From Ensifer adhaerens (GTDB lineage: Bacteria; Pseudomonadota; Alphaproteobacteria; Rhizobiales; Rhizobiaceae), in NCBI RefSeq assembly GCF_000697965.2, contig NZ_CP015880.1:2731001-2795000 (forward strand): DNA of 64,000 nucleotides, read 5' to 3'. Numbering within the stretch: the first letter of the stretch is position 1; each line of letters begins with the position of its first letter. Shown here piece by piece: positions 46,039 to 54,597 of this stretch. Both the position numbers and the translations under genes were made by a program. The notes beneath the pieces were generated by a model. It ran no database searches, was not told where the DNA came from, and worked only from the letters and a program-made list of their open reading frames with translations.

Positions 46039-46419
46039 ATGGCCATGACCGAAACGACTGTTCACACCCACGCGGCACCGGCAGCAAAAGTAGAAGGCCA
46101 CGCACAAACGCACCAGCAACACCCGATCGGTCTTTATCTGGTCGTCTGGCTGCTGCTCTTCGTGCTCAGCACCTTCTCCTACCTCGTCGACTATGTCGGG
46201 CTGCAGGGTTATCTCAGGTGGTCGCTGATCCTGATCTTCATGGTACTGAAGGCAGGGCTGATCGTCGCGATCTTCATGCACATGGCCTGGGAACGGCTGG
46301 CGCTGATCTACGCGATCCTGCTGCCGCCGCTGCTGGTGCTGGTCTTCGTGGCGCTGATGGTCTCGGAATCGCACTACGTGCTCTTCACCCGCCTCACCTT
46401 CTTCGGCGCCGCACCATGA
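46039..46419 (+). CDS. Cytochrome c oxidase subunit IV family protein
   Basis: A 126-residue membrane protein with a His/Gln/Ala-rich soluble N-terminus (HTHAAPAAKVEGHAQTHQQH) and three helices from about residue 33 (IGLYLVVWLLLFVLSTFSYL), including MVLKAGLIVAIFMHMAWE, the hallmark of prokaryotic subunit IV/CyoD-like proteins. ATG 46039 or ATG 46045 is the start. It begins 3 bp past coxP and ends the oxidase operon. Confidence 0.87.
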   Translation: MAMTETTVHTHAAPAAKVEGHAQTHQQHPIGLYLVVWLLLFVLSTFSYLVDYVGLQGYLRWSLILIFMVLKAGLIVAIFMHMAWERLALIYAILLPPLLVLVFVALMVSESHYVLFTRLTFFGAAP

Positions 46420-46427
46420 TTGCCAAC

Positions 46428-46452
46428 CGGCGCCGCCCCAATGGCGGCACCG
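46428..46452. terminator. Convergent hairpin between oxidase and ABC ATPase genes
   Basis: CGG-C-GCCGCC, CCAAT loop, GGCGGC-A-CCG in the 48 bp gap between two convergent stops. No strong T-run follows. Confidence 0.45.
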
Positions 46453-46467
46453 CTGGACACATCCGCC

Positions 46468-47226
<759 letters not shown>

Positions 47227-47237
47227 GACGTCACCCC

Positions 47238-48437
47238 TCAAACCGGCCAGGCCGCGGTTTCGCCGAAACCGTTTTCGATCGTTTCCACCTTCGGCGCGCC
47301 CTTGGAGATGCCCGACACGCCGACGACATAGGCCCGCGTGACGAAGGCCTGCCCGCGGAAGCCGAACACCGCCGTATCGCCAGGCTTCGGGGCCGCCGCA
47401 CCGCTGGCGTCGATCATCGCGTAATAGTCGATCGCCGAGGGGGGCGGTACTTCGACGCTTCGAAGCGCCGACGCCGAAGTCGTCGGGTCGGCAGAGACGA
47501 TCGCCTTGACGTCGTAATCCGGAAAGATCGGGTCGATGTAGAAGCCGCCGCCGAAGCAATAGGCCTTGCCGCCCGAGAGATGGGAAACTTCGGTGAGGTA
47601 GAGTACCGCCGGCAGTTCCGGCAGATCTTCCATCACGTGCAGTGCGGTGGTGCCGTGCAGACCGTTGCCCGGCTCGCACTGCGTCGCGCCCGCTTCGGCA
47701 AGAGCCGGGAGCATGACGCTGGAGGTCGTACCCGGCGCATTCACCTCGATCCCGTTGCGGCCGGCCTTGGCCAGCGCCTCGGCAGCTTTCGAGAGTGTCG
47801 CGAGATTGTGTGTCGGCTTCACCTTGCGGCTTTCATGGTCGAAGAGCAGCGCCGGAAAGGTGGTGATGCCGGCAAAGCGGCCACCGTCGAGCGCATCGAG
47901 ACGGTCCGCCACCGCGGCAACGTCGCTGGCATCGAGCCCGCCTTCATGGCCGCGGTAGAAGGTATCACCTTCCGCCCGGATACGGGCGAGCAGATCCTGC
48001 CGATAGCCGGCTGCATGTGCGCCAGCCGCCGCTTCTGCAGCCTTTTCGCCGTTGAAGACCGTCCAATAGTCCGGCCGGAAGGTTTTCGCTGCGGCAGCCG
48101 CCTCGTGGCGCGCGACCTGCTGCAGGTGGCCGAGATGGCCGACCTTCAGGCCCGCCTTGTGGGTGGCGCGGGCACAGGCCATGTCGACGGCAACCGAACG
48201 GTCAATGCCACCACGCTTGACCGCTTCGCAGAAGGAACTGGAGCGGCCCACCTGCTTGGTCATCGCAAAGGTCTTCAGGCCGAGGCGACGGGCCTCGTTG
48301 CTCATAATCGCCGCATTGGCCTCGACCGTGTCGAGATCGAGCACATAGGCGTTGGCCGGGAGCTTGCCCTGCTGGTGCAGGCTCATGGCCGCTTCGATGA
48401 ATGCCGGGTTGCGGCGGCGCAGAACGTCGAGAAACAT
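47238..48437 (-). CDS. YhfX-like PLP-dependent racemase-fold protein
   Basis: Protein of 399 residues with an alanine-racemase-type N-terminal barrel. The Schiff-base Lys is in FAMTKQVGRS (near 56), and the C-terminal domain (SHLSGGKAYCFGGGFYID, GDTAVFGFRGQAFVTRAYV) is that of the YhfX branch rather than true Alr. Length matches YhfX. It probably racemises or deaminates an amino acid derivative, but no reaction is established for the family that I know of. ATG 48437 has a GGAGGA site; the gene is embedded between an ABC permease and an ABC ATPase. Confidence 0.83.
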   Translation of the reverse strand: MFLDVLRRRNPAFIEAAMSLHQQGKLPANAYVLDLDTVEANAAIMSNEARRLGLKTFAMTKQVGRSSSFCEAVKRGGIDRSVAVDMACARATHKAGLKVGHLGHLQQVARHEAAAAAKTFRPDYWTVFNGEKAAEAAAGAHAAGYRQDLLARIRAEGDTFYRGHEGGLDASDVAAVADRLDALDGGRFAGITTFPALLFDHESRKVKPTHNLATLSKAAEALAKAGRNGIEVNAPGTTSSVMLPALAEAGATQCEPGNGLHGTTALHVMEDLPELPAVLYLTEVSHLSGGKAYCFGGGFYIDPIFPDYDVKAIVSADPTTSASALRSVEVPPPSAIDYYAMIDASGAAAPKPGDTAVFGFRGQAFVTRAYVVGVSGISKGAPKVETIENGFGETAAWPV

Positions 48438-48448
48438 GAAATCCTCCT

Positions 48449-49426
48449 TCAGCGGGACTTTTCGCGCAGCGACACGGCGACCGCAGCGAGGATGATGAGA
48501 CCGCGAACGATCATCTGGTCGGATACGGAAAGGCCCATCAGGATCAGGCCATTGTTGAGCATGCCCATCATCAGCGAGCCGACGAGCGCGCCGATGATCG
48601 TGCCCTTGCCGCCGTTGAGCAGCGTGCCGCCGACGATGACGGCGGCGATCACCGTCATCAGGTCGGTCTCGCCAAGCGTGTATTTCGCCGCCTGCAGGCG
48701 ACCGGCGTAAAGCAGGCCCGCAAGGCCGGCGAGACCGCCGCTGATCATCAGAACGGCCAGCCGAATGCGTGGCACGCTGATGCCGGAGACGCTCGCTGCC
48801 CGGCTGTTGTCGCCGGTCGCCAGCACATGGGCGCCGAAGCGGGTTTCGCGGTAGATGACATGGCCGCAGACGACGGCAACGAGGGTCCACCAGATCAGCG
48901 AAGGCACGCCGAGGAACGAGCCGGAGCCGAAAAAGCCGGTAAAGGTGCTGTCGGTCACCGGGATCGAGCGCAGGTTCGTCATCGAGCGGGAGACGCCGGC
49001 AAAAAGCCCGAGCGTCGCCAGCGTCACCAGGAAGGACGGCAGTTTGACATAGGCGACCAGTGCGCCGTTCAGGAGCCCGATCAGCACGCCGGCGCCGATA
49101 CCGGCGACGACGCCAGCCACCAGGCCGTATTCGTTGATCGTCACCGCCGCCGCCAGTGCCGAGACGGCAACTGTCGAGCCGATCGACAGATCGATCTCAC
49201 CGGCCGACATGACGAAGACGAGGCCGATCGCCATGATCGTCACCGGTGCTGTCTGCAGCATGATGTTCGACAGGTTGCGAACCGTCAGAAACCCGCTGTC
49301 GCGAAGCACGATGGCGAAGAACAGAAAGATCGCCAGGAAGCCGAGATAGACGACGTATTGCTGCAGGTTGAGGCGACTGACGAGGCTCGCCGGCTGGCCG
49401 CTCGCGCTGGAATGGGCACTGGACAT
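48449..49426 (-). CDS. CUT2-type ABC transporter permease (RbsC-like)
   Basis: Permease of 325 residues with about ten helices. Motifs include FVMSAGEIDLSIGSTVAVSA (near 72), the conserved IGLLNGALVAYVKLPSFLVT (near 117) and VIVGGTLLNGGKGTIIGALVG (near 265), all RbsC hallmarks. It is probably a homodimer partner of the 46468 ATPase. The gap to the upstream binding-protein gene holds a hairpin and a repeat element. Confidence 0.91.
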   Translation of the reverse strand: MSSAHSSASGQPASLVSRLNLQQYVVYLGFLAIFLFFAIVLRDSGFLTVRNLSNIMLQTAPVTIMAIGLVFVMSAGEIDLSIGSTVAVSALAAAVTINEYGLVAGVVAGIGAGVLIGLLNGALVAYVKLPSFLVTLATLGLFAGVSRSMTNLRSIPVTDSTFTGFFGSGSFLGVPSLIWWTLVAVVCGHVIYRETRFGAHVLATGDNSRAASVSGISVPRIRLAVLMISGGLAGLAGLLYAGRLQAAKYTLGETDLMTVIAAVIVGGTLLNGGKGTIIGALVGSLMMGMLNNGLILMGLSVSDQMIVRGLIILAAVAVSLREKSR

Positions 49427-49442
49427 TATTCTTCCTCCGAAG

Positions 49443-49464
49443 GCAGGGGGAAAGCTCCCCCTGC
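49443..49464 (-). other. Hairpin upstream of RbsC-like gene
   Basis: GCAGGGGG, 6 nt, CCCCCTGC: perfect 8 bp stem between the binding-protein and permease genes, next to repeat copy B. Confidence 0.5.
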
Positions 49465-49465
49465 A

Positions 49466-49542
49466 CTACGGCGCCGCGGGTCTGGTCAGACGCGCAAAGG
49501 TCGCCGCAGCACTAGAAAAGCTGCATGTTTTACTCATGCAGC
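49466..49542 (+). repeat. Two-hairpin intergenic repeat, copy B (shortened)
   Basis: Same layout as copy A: CTACGGC...GCCGCAG outside (49466-49472 and 49503-49509), GTCT...AGAC core with CAGACGCGCAAAGGTCGC shared exactly, then a shortened second hairpin CTGCATG...CATGCAG (49521-49541). It lies antisense to the flanking operon, just after the binding-protein stop codon (49556). Confidence 0.75.
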
Positions 49543-49555
49543 GGGCATCATTTCA

Positions 49556-50620
49556 TCACTTCATCGCATCCGCGATCGTCGCGGGCACATCCTTGTTCAG
49601 AGACTTCTTCCAGCCGTCGGCGACCGACGCCTTGGTCACGGCAAGCGAGTCGACCACCAGGAAAGGCTCGGCCTTCTTGCCGACCAGCGACCCTGCCGCG
49701 GCGCGCGCTGCGGTGACACCGATATTGTACGCTTCGTCGGCGACCAGAGCTGCGATGTTGCCGCCCTTGACCATGTCGAGTGCTGCCGGTTCGTTGAGGT
49801 CGAGCGTCACGATCTTGGTGTGGCTGTTGCCGGCGCCGCGCAGCGTCGAAAGCACGCTCAGTGCCGGCTCCGCCCAGGTCACATAGATCCCGTCGAGATC
49901 CGGGTTCTGGGTGATCATCCCTTGCGCGATTTCCTCGCTGCGGGCCGGATCGGCCATGCCGGCCTCGGCAACGATCTTCATGTCGGGATAGTCCTGCTCG
50001 ATCGTCGACTTGAAGGCGCCATCGCGCTGGTTGGTCACGTAGAAGTCGGCGTCATGATAGATATAACCGAGCTTGCCCTTGCCGCCGAGCGCATCCGCCA
50101 TGGCAACGGCCGCCTTGTTGCCCATCTGGAAAAGGTCGTCCGAGACGATCGTCACATAGTCCTTGCCGTGTTCGTAACCGGCCGGCGAATTGTCGACGAA
50201 GGCGAGCTTCACACCGGCGGTGCGTGCCGGATCGTAAACCACGGCGGCGCTTGCCGGGTCGACCGGCAGCGACAGGATGATCGAGGGCTTCTTGGCAAGC
50301 ACCGTCTCGACATCCGCCTTCTGGCGGGCTGCATCAAAGCCGGCATCGGTCTGTGCGACCACCTCGACGCCGAGGCGCTTGAACTCGTCCTGGGCACCGC
50401 TGTTGACCGCGTTGGTGTATTCGCTCATCTCGTGCCAGACGAGCGCTGCGGTAAACTTGCCGTCCTTGATCTGCTGTTCCTGCTCCGCCGTCAGCGTCAG
50501 GCTGCCCGCCGGCGTCGGCGTCTCGCCATGCGGACCCGTGGTCTTGCCGTCAGCGGCAAAACCGGATGTCGCGGCAAAGACCGTTGCCAGCAACGCGAAG
50601 TGTTTCACTGACCTGTGCAT
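49556..50620 (-). CDS. CUT2-type ABC substrate-binding protein, paralogue 1
   Basis: Family 4-like periplasmic binding protein of 354 residues with a Sec signal (KHFALLATVFAATSGFAADG). Core motifs: DAGFDAARQKADVETVL (near 112), DLFQMGNKAA, YVTNQRDGAFKSTIE and PDLDGIYVTWAEPA. Very similar over its whole length to the 50682 product. ATG 50620 is preceded by GGGAGG; codons up to 50716 overlap the upstream gene and were not used. It lies after paralogue 2 and before the permease. Confidence 0.9.
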   Translation of the reverse strand: MHRSVKHFALLATVFAATSGFAADGKTTGPHGETPTPAGSLTLTAEQEQQIKDGKFTAALVWHEMSEYTNAVNSGAQDEFKRLGVEVVAQTDAGFDAARQKADVETVLAKKPSIILSLPVDPASAAVVYDPARTAGVKLAFVDNSPAGYEHGKDYVTIVSDDLFQMGNKAAVAMADALGGKGKLGYIYHDADFYVTNQRDGAFKSTIEQDYPDMKIVAEAGMADPARSEEIAQGMITQNPDLDGIYVTWAEPALSVLSTLRGAGNSHTKIVTLDLNEPAALDMVKGGNIAALVADEAYNIGVTAARAAAGSLVGKKAEPFLVVDSLAVTKASVADGWKKSLNKDVPATIADAMK

Positions 50621-50644
50621 ATCTGCCTCCCTTTTAGGAATGAC

Positions 50645-50674
50645 GCCGCCGGAAGCGTCCTCTCTCCCGGCGGC
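50645..50674 (-). other. Hairpin between the two binding-protein genes
   Basis: GCCGCCGG...CCGGCGGC, an 8 bp stem with a 14 nt loop, between the stop of paralogue 2 and the start of paralogue 1. Confidence 0.5.
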
Positions 50675-50681
50675 CATCTGA

Positions 50682-51743
50682 TTACTTGGCCGCGTCGAGC
50701 ACCGACTGCGGCGCATCGCGGTTGAGCGACTGCTTCCAGCCGTCCGCGACGTTTTCCTTGGTGACGGTCAAAGCCGGGGCAACGACGAAGGCCGGCGTCT
50801 GCTGTCCGAGAAGCGACTTCAGGCCGGTCGCAGCCATGGCGCGTCCAAGCTCATAGGCCTTGTCGGCAACAAGCGCGGTGACGTTGCCGCCCTTGACCAT
50901 GTCGAGCGCGACCGGTTCGGCAAGATCGAGCGTGACGATCTTGGTCTTCGTATTGCCGCTCGAGCGCAGGGCAGAGAGCACGCCGTCGGCAGGCTCGGCC
51001 CAGGTCACGTAGATACCGTCGAGATCAGGGTTCTGCAGCAGCATGGCGCTTGCCAGCTCCTCGGCACGTGCCGGGTCTGAGATGCCCTGCTCGGCAACGA
51101 TCTTGATATCCGGATAGTCCTTCTCGATCGTCGACTTGAAGGCCTGGTCGCGCTGGTTCGTCACATAGTAGCTGGCATCGTGGAAGATGTAGCCAACCTT
51201 GCCCTTGCCGCCGATCGCCTTGGCCAGCGCATCCGCCGCCTGCTTGCCCATCTGGAAGAGATCGTCGGTAACGATCGAGGCATAGTCCGTGCCCTGCTTA
51301 TAGCCGCTCGGCAGGTTGGAGAGGAACACGAGCTTGCTGCCATCGGTCACTGCCTGGCGGAATGCTTCGGCCGAGGTCACCGGATCGAGCGGCAGCGCCA
51401 GGATGACGTTCGGCTTGGCGGCAAGCGCGGTTTCGATATCGCTGCGCTGGCGGGCAGCGTCGAAGCCGGCATCCGTCGTCACCGCGATCTCGACGCCGGC
51501 GCGGGCAAACTCATCCTTGGCACCGGCCGAAACGGCGTTGGTGAAGTCGGACGAGGTATGCCACAGCAGCGCCGCCTTGTAGCCCTTGCCCTTGAGCGCG
51601 CCGATATCGGCATCGGTCAGGGCGACATCGGCGCTCGGCGTCGCGCTCTCGCCGGACGGACCGACCGTCTGGGCAGAGGCGGCGTTTGCGGCAAGCACGA
51701 AACCGCTGACGAGTGCGGCAGCCATCAATTTCTTCAGAAGCAT
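50682..51743 (-). CDS. CUT2-type ABC substrate-binding protein, paralogue 2
   Basis: Periplasmic binding protein of 353 residues with a Sec signal (KLMAAALVSGFVLAANAASAQ). It shares with paralogue 1 the segments TDAGFDAARQ, DDLFQMG, YVTNQRD, AFKSTIE, NPDLDGIYVTWAEPA and TKIVTLDL, so a tandem gene duplication is clear. Residues in the likely ligand region differ (LSNLPSGYKQGTDYASIV versus VDNSPAGYEHGKDYVTIV). ATG 51743 has GAGGGAGAA upstream. It follows the M20 gene by 26 bp. Confidence 0.9.
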   Translation of the reverse strand: MLLKKLMAAALVSGFVLAANAASAQTVGPSGESATPSADVALTDADIGALKGKGYKAALLWHTSSDFTNAVSAGAKDEFARAGVEIAVTTDAGFDAARQRSDIETALAAKPNVILALPLDPVTSAEAFRQAVTDGSKLVFLSNLPSGYKQGTDYASIVTDDLFQMGKQAADALAKAIGGKGKVGYIFHDASYYVTNQRDQAFKSTIEKDYPDIKIVAEQGISDPARAEELASAMLLQNPDLDGIYVTWAEPADGVLSALRSSGNTKTKIVTLDLAEPVALDMVKGGNVTALVADKAYELGRAMAATGLKSLLGQQTPAFVVAPALTVTKENVADGWKQSLNRDAPQSVLDAAK

Positions 51744-51769
51744 TGTCGTTCTCCCTCTTGTTTGGCAGT

Positions 51770-53032
51770 TCAGTCCATGACGCCGCAGTAGCGCGCCATG
51801 AAGGCGGCAAATCCGACGATCCCGGCGAGGTATTCCTCCACCTCGACCCGTTCCTCGTAGGTATGGCAATTGCGGATGTCGCCGGGCGCGCAATAGACGG
51901 CAGGCACACCCAAGCGGTTGACGAAGAATGGCGATTCCGACCAGAAGGGCGCGCCTTCGATGACGCCGCGCCCAGCCATGGCTTCGGCCATGGCGGCTGA
52001 TAGCGCACCGACTTCGCCCGCCGTTTCGTCGATTTCAGCCGCCGTGCCGCCAAGCGCATGGTCGCGGCCGGCCGGATAGGAAAACTCGACCGTGATTTCC
52101 GGATCGGTGATCGCCGAGCGCACCGCAGCCTCGATCTCGGCCGCCGCCGTGTCCAGCGATTCCCCTGGCAACAGTTTGCGGATCAGCGACAGTGTGCAAC
52201 GCTCGGGCACGGCGATGTAGCCGCCGCCGGCAAGGCCGGTGATCAGCAGGAAACTGCGACCGATCAGCTTGTGCTCGGCCCGCGCGGCGATCTCGTCGGA
52301 GTGTTTCCAGAGAGCCGACATCGCCGCATGGCTGGCGCGCAATGCATCCTTGCCGAGTTCGGGTACGCCGAAATAGGCGGACTTGCCTGTAATCGTGATG
52401 TCGGCGATGAAAAATCCGATCTGCGCCGGATAAACCGAAAGCCGTGTCGGCTCGACATAGACGACGAAGTCCGGACGGACGATGTCACCGGTCTCGATGC
52501 GTTCGACCAGATCCTTGATACCGGCGGAGACACCGGTCCCCGGCTGACCGCTTTCCTCGTCGCCGACGAAGGCAAAGGCCACGTCCCCGGCCAACGCAAC
52601 GCCGGACTTGTCGAGCAGCGACAGCGCCGCCAGCGACGCGCAGATGCCTGCCTTCAGATCGCCCGAGCCGCGCCCCCAGACCGCGCCGTCGATGATCGGT
52701 GCAGCGAAGGGATCCTCGCGCTCGGTACCGGCCCAATGCTCGCGCCAGCCGTCAACATGCACCGTATCCGTATGGCCAATGAACAGCAGGCGTGGCCCCT
52801 TGCCGCGCCCCTTGCGCTCCGCCCAGACGTTCGGCCGACCCGGCAGGAACTCCGCCGTTTTCAAGCCTTCCAGGCCAAGGCGCTGCATCGTTTCGGCCAG
52901 AAAGGCGACGAAATTCGCCTCGTTGCCGGTAATGCTCTCACGCCCGATGGCGCCACGAAAAAGATCAATCGCCGTCTCGCGATCAAGCACCGCTCGCAAG
53001 CGCTCGACCAAGCCGTCATTCATCGTCATCAC
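51770..53032 (-). CDS. M20-family amidohydrolase/peptidase (ArgE/DapE type)
   Basis: Zinc-dependent amidohydrolase of 420 residues that deacylates N-acyl amino acids or cleaves short peptides. Metal ligands are in FIGHTDTVHVDGW (near 86), GRGSGDLKAGI (near 121), FVGDEESGQPGTG (Glu pair, near 155) and a C-terminal RNCHTYEERVEVEEY. The gene overlaps the ROK regulator stop by 4 bp (53029-53032) and precedes two binding-protein genes, so it should process the imported ligand. Confidence 0.88.
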   Translation of the reverse strand: MMTMNDGLVERLRAVLDRETAIDLFRGAIGRESITGNEANFVAFLAETMQRLGLEGLKTAEFLPGRPNVWAERKGRGKGPRLLFIGHTDTVHVDGWREHWAGTEREDPFAAPIIDGAVWGRGSGDLKAGICASLAALSLLDKSGVALAGDVAFAFVGDEESGQPGTGVSAGIKDLVERIETGDIVRPDFVVYVEPTRLSVYPAQIGFFIADITITGKSAYFGVPELGKDALRASHAAMSALWKHSDEIAARAEHKLIGRSFLLITGLAGGGYIAVPERCTLSLIRKLLPGESLDTAAAEIEAAVRSAITDPEITVEFSYPAGRDHALGGTAAEIDETAGEVGALSAAMAEAMAGRGVIEGAPFWSESPFFVNRLGVPAVYCAPGDIRNCHTYEERVEVEEYLAGIVGFAAFMARYCGVMD

Positions 53033-54240
53033 ATCGCCTCCCGAAGCGCGTTGACGTTTGCCCGCGGCAGCGAAATCCGGCCATCGGGCGCATCGACCCC
53101 GAACAGGGTGTTGTGCAACTGACCGAGCCCGATCGCCGCCGCCCCGATGATCGCGGCGCGCGCGCCGAGTTCACCGGTCTCCACATTGACCGGATAGGGG
53201 AAGCACTGCGGCAGGAACGCTTTTACCCGCTCAAGCATTTCCGGCCGGAGCCCGATGGATCCGCCCAGGATGACCTTCTGCGGGTTGGCGATCGCGGCAA
53301 TCGCGGCAACGCCGGCTGCCAGATACCGCGCAGTGTCATCCAGCACCGTCAGCGCTGCCGCATCGCCCGCTTCTGCCTTGGCAAAGATGGTGGGCACGGC
53401 AACGGTCTTGCCCGAAAGCGCCGCGTAACGTTCCGCCATGCCATGCGAGGCAACCGCGCGCTCGAAGGCGCCGGTGCGCAGCGATTCCGCCTCGAACGGG
53501 TCGGCGCCGAGCGGCAGGAAACCCATTTCGCCGGCCGCATTGCTGACGCCGCGCACCAGATGGCCGCCGACCATCAGGCCGCTGCCGACGCCGGTGCCCA
53601 GCGCCACATAGGCGAGGTTGTCGATCCCCTGCCCCTGGCCCAGCCAGTTTTCGCCAAGGACGGCAAGATTGACGTCGTTTTCGAGCATGGCTCCAAAACC
53701 GAGCACCTCTTCGAAGGCGCCGACGACATCCATCGTGTCGAAACCGGCAATGTTCGGCGCAAGCAACACACGGCCGGTCTCGCTGCAGGGCGCGCCGGGA
53801 ACGCCGACCACCGCAAGCCGGATCTTCTCGCGAGCGATCTTCTGTCGGTCTGCCGCATCAAAGGCCATGGCAGCGATCTGCTCTACGACGAAGCGGCCGC
53901 CCCGCGGATCGGTCGGCGCCGTGTCTTCGGCAAAGATCTGGCAGGCGAGATCGGTGATCGCCACGCGCACCTTCGTGCCACCGAGGTCGACGGCGATGAT
54001 GAAGGCGGCATCGCACACCAGTTCGTAGGTGACGGCAGTGCGCCCGACATGGCCGCTGGTGCGCCCCGTCTCCTGCACCCAACCCTCTTCTTCGAGGCCG
54101 CGGACGATCTCCGAAATGGTCTGCTTGGAAAGGCCGGTCTGCTTCGAGATCGACGCACGCGAAATCGGACCGCCCTGGACGATCGCCTCCATGACGGAGC
54201 GCTGGGAGAACTTCCGGGAGATGCGCAAGCTGTCGTTCAC
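53029..54240 (-). CDS. ROK-family transcriptional repressor
   Basis: Regulator of 403 residues: winged HTH at about 10-70 (ISRASISKQTGLSKQTISEI, then RGLEEEGWVQE) and a sugar-kinase-like ROK domain beginning at DLGGTKVRVAI (near 87). The ROK zinc motif CxCGxxGC is missing, so it is a regulator of the XylR/NagC kind rather than a kinase, and may sense a non-sugar ligand. The start is GTG 54240 with AGAGG upstream. It heads the operon 54240 to 46468 and overlaps the M20 gene. Confidence 0.89.
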   Translation of the reverse strand: MNDSLRISRKFSQRSVMEAIVQGGPISRASISKQTGLSKQTISEIVRGLEEEGWVQETGRTSGHVGRTAVTYELVCDAAFIIAVDLGGTKVRVAITDLACQIFAEDTAPTDPRGGRFVVEQIAAMAFDAADRQKIAREKIRLAVVGVPGAPCSETGRVLLAPNIAGFDTMDVVGAFEEVLGFGAMLENDVNLAVLGENWLGQGQGIDNLAYVALGTGVGSGLMVGGHLVRGVSNAAGEMGFLPLGADPFEAESLRTGAFERAVASHGMAERYAALSGKTVAVPTIFAKAEAGDAAALTVLDDTARYLAAGVAAIAAIANPQKVILGGSIGLRPEMLERVKAFLPQCFPYPVNVETGELGARAAIIGAAAIGLGQLHNTLFGVDAPDGRISLPRANVNALREAM

Positions 54241-54597
54241 GGGGACCTCTTTTAATTCGTTCTGTTACCGAACTTATTAATATCACGCATCGCTGTCAAT
54301 CTTACCCGATGGGATTATCTTTCGTGGCCAACGCCGCGATCACTGGAAAACAGGTAGATCGCAATGACGCATTCGGATGCGTCGCCATTTGCGATATGCT
54401 AGATGAAATCAGATTGGCGCTGAGAGGCGCTTTTTCTCACGAAATCAGTGGCATGACCGTCTCGACAGCTCTCGTTCCGCGAACCGCAAAATGCTCGGCT
54501 CTGGTCGTGCAGTTTGATGAGAATGTCGTAGACAGGCTCTGGTCGGGGCGGATCAGGCCCTAAAATCCGGCATCCAATCCAACTAGGGTCGCAATCA
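54241..54597. promoter_or_regulatory. 357 bp divergent intergenic region with candidate ROK operator
   Basis: TTAATTCGTT-N9-AACTTATTAA (54252-54280) is an AT-rich imperfect dyad (8 of 10 positions) 12 bp from the ROK start, so it may be its operator. GGCGCT-GAGA-GGCGCT direct repeat followed by a T-run lies at about 54417-54438. No convincing gene is seen. Confidence 0.5.

Noticed and set aside
54309..54563. 84-codon frame in the ROK/dehydrogenase intergenic region
   Set aside because: No ribosome site and no protein-like features; it covers a likely promoter region.
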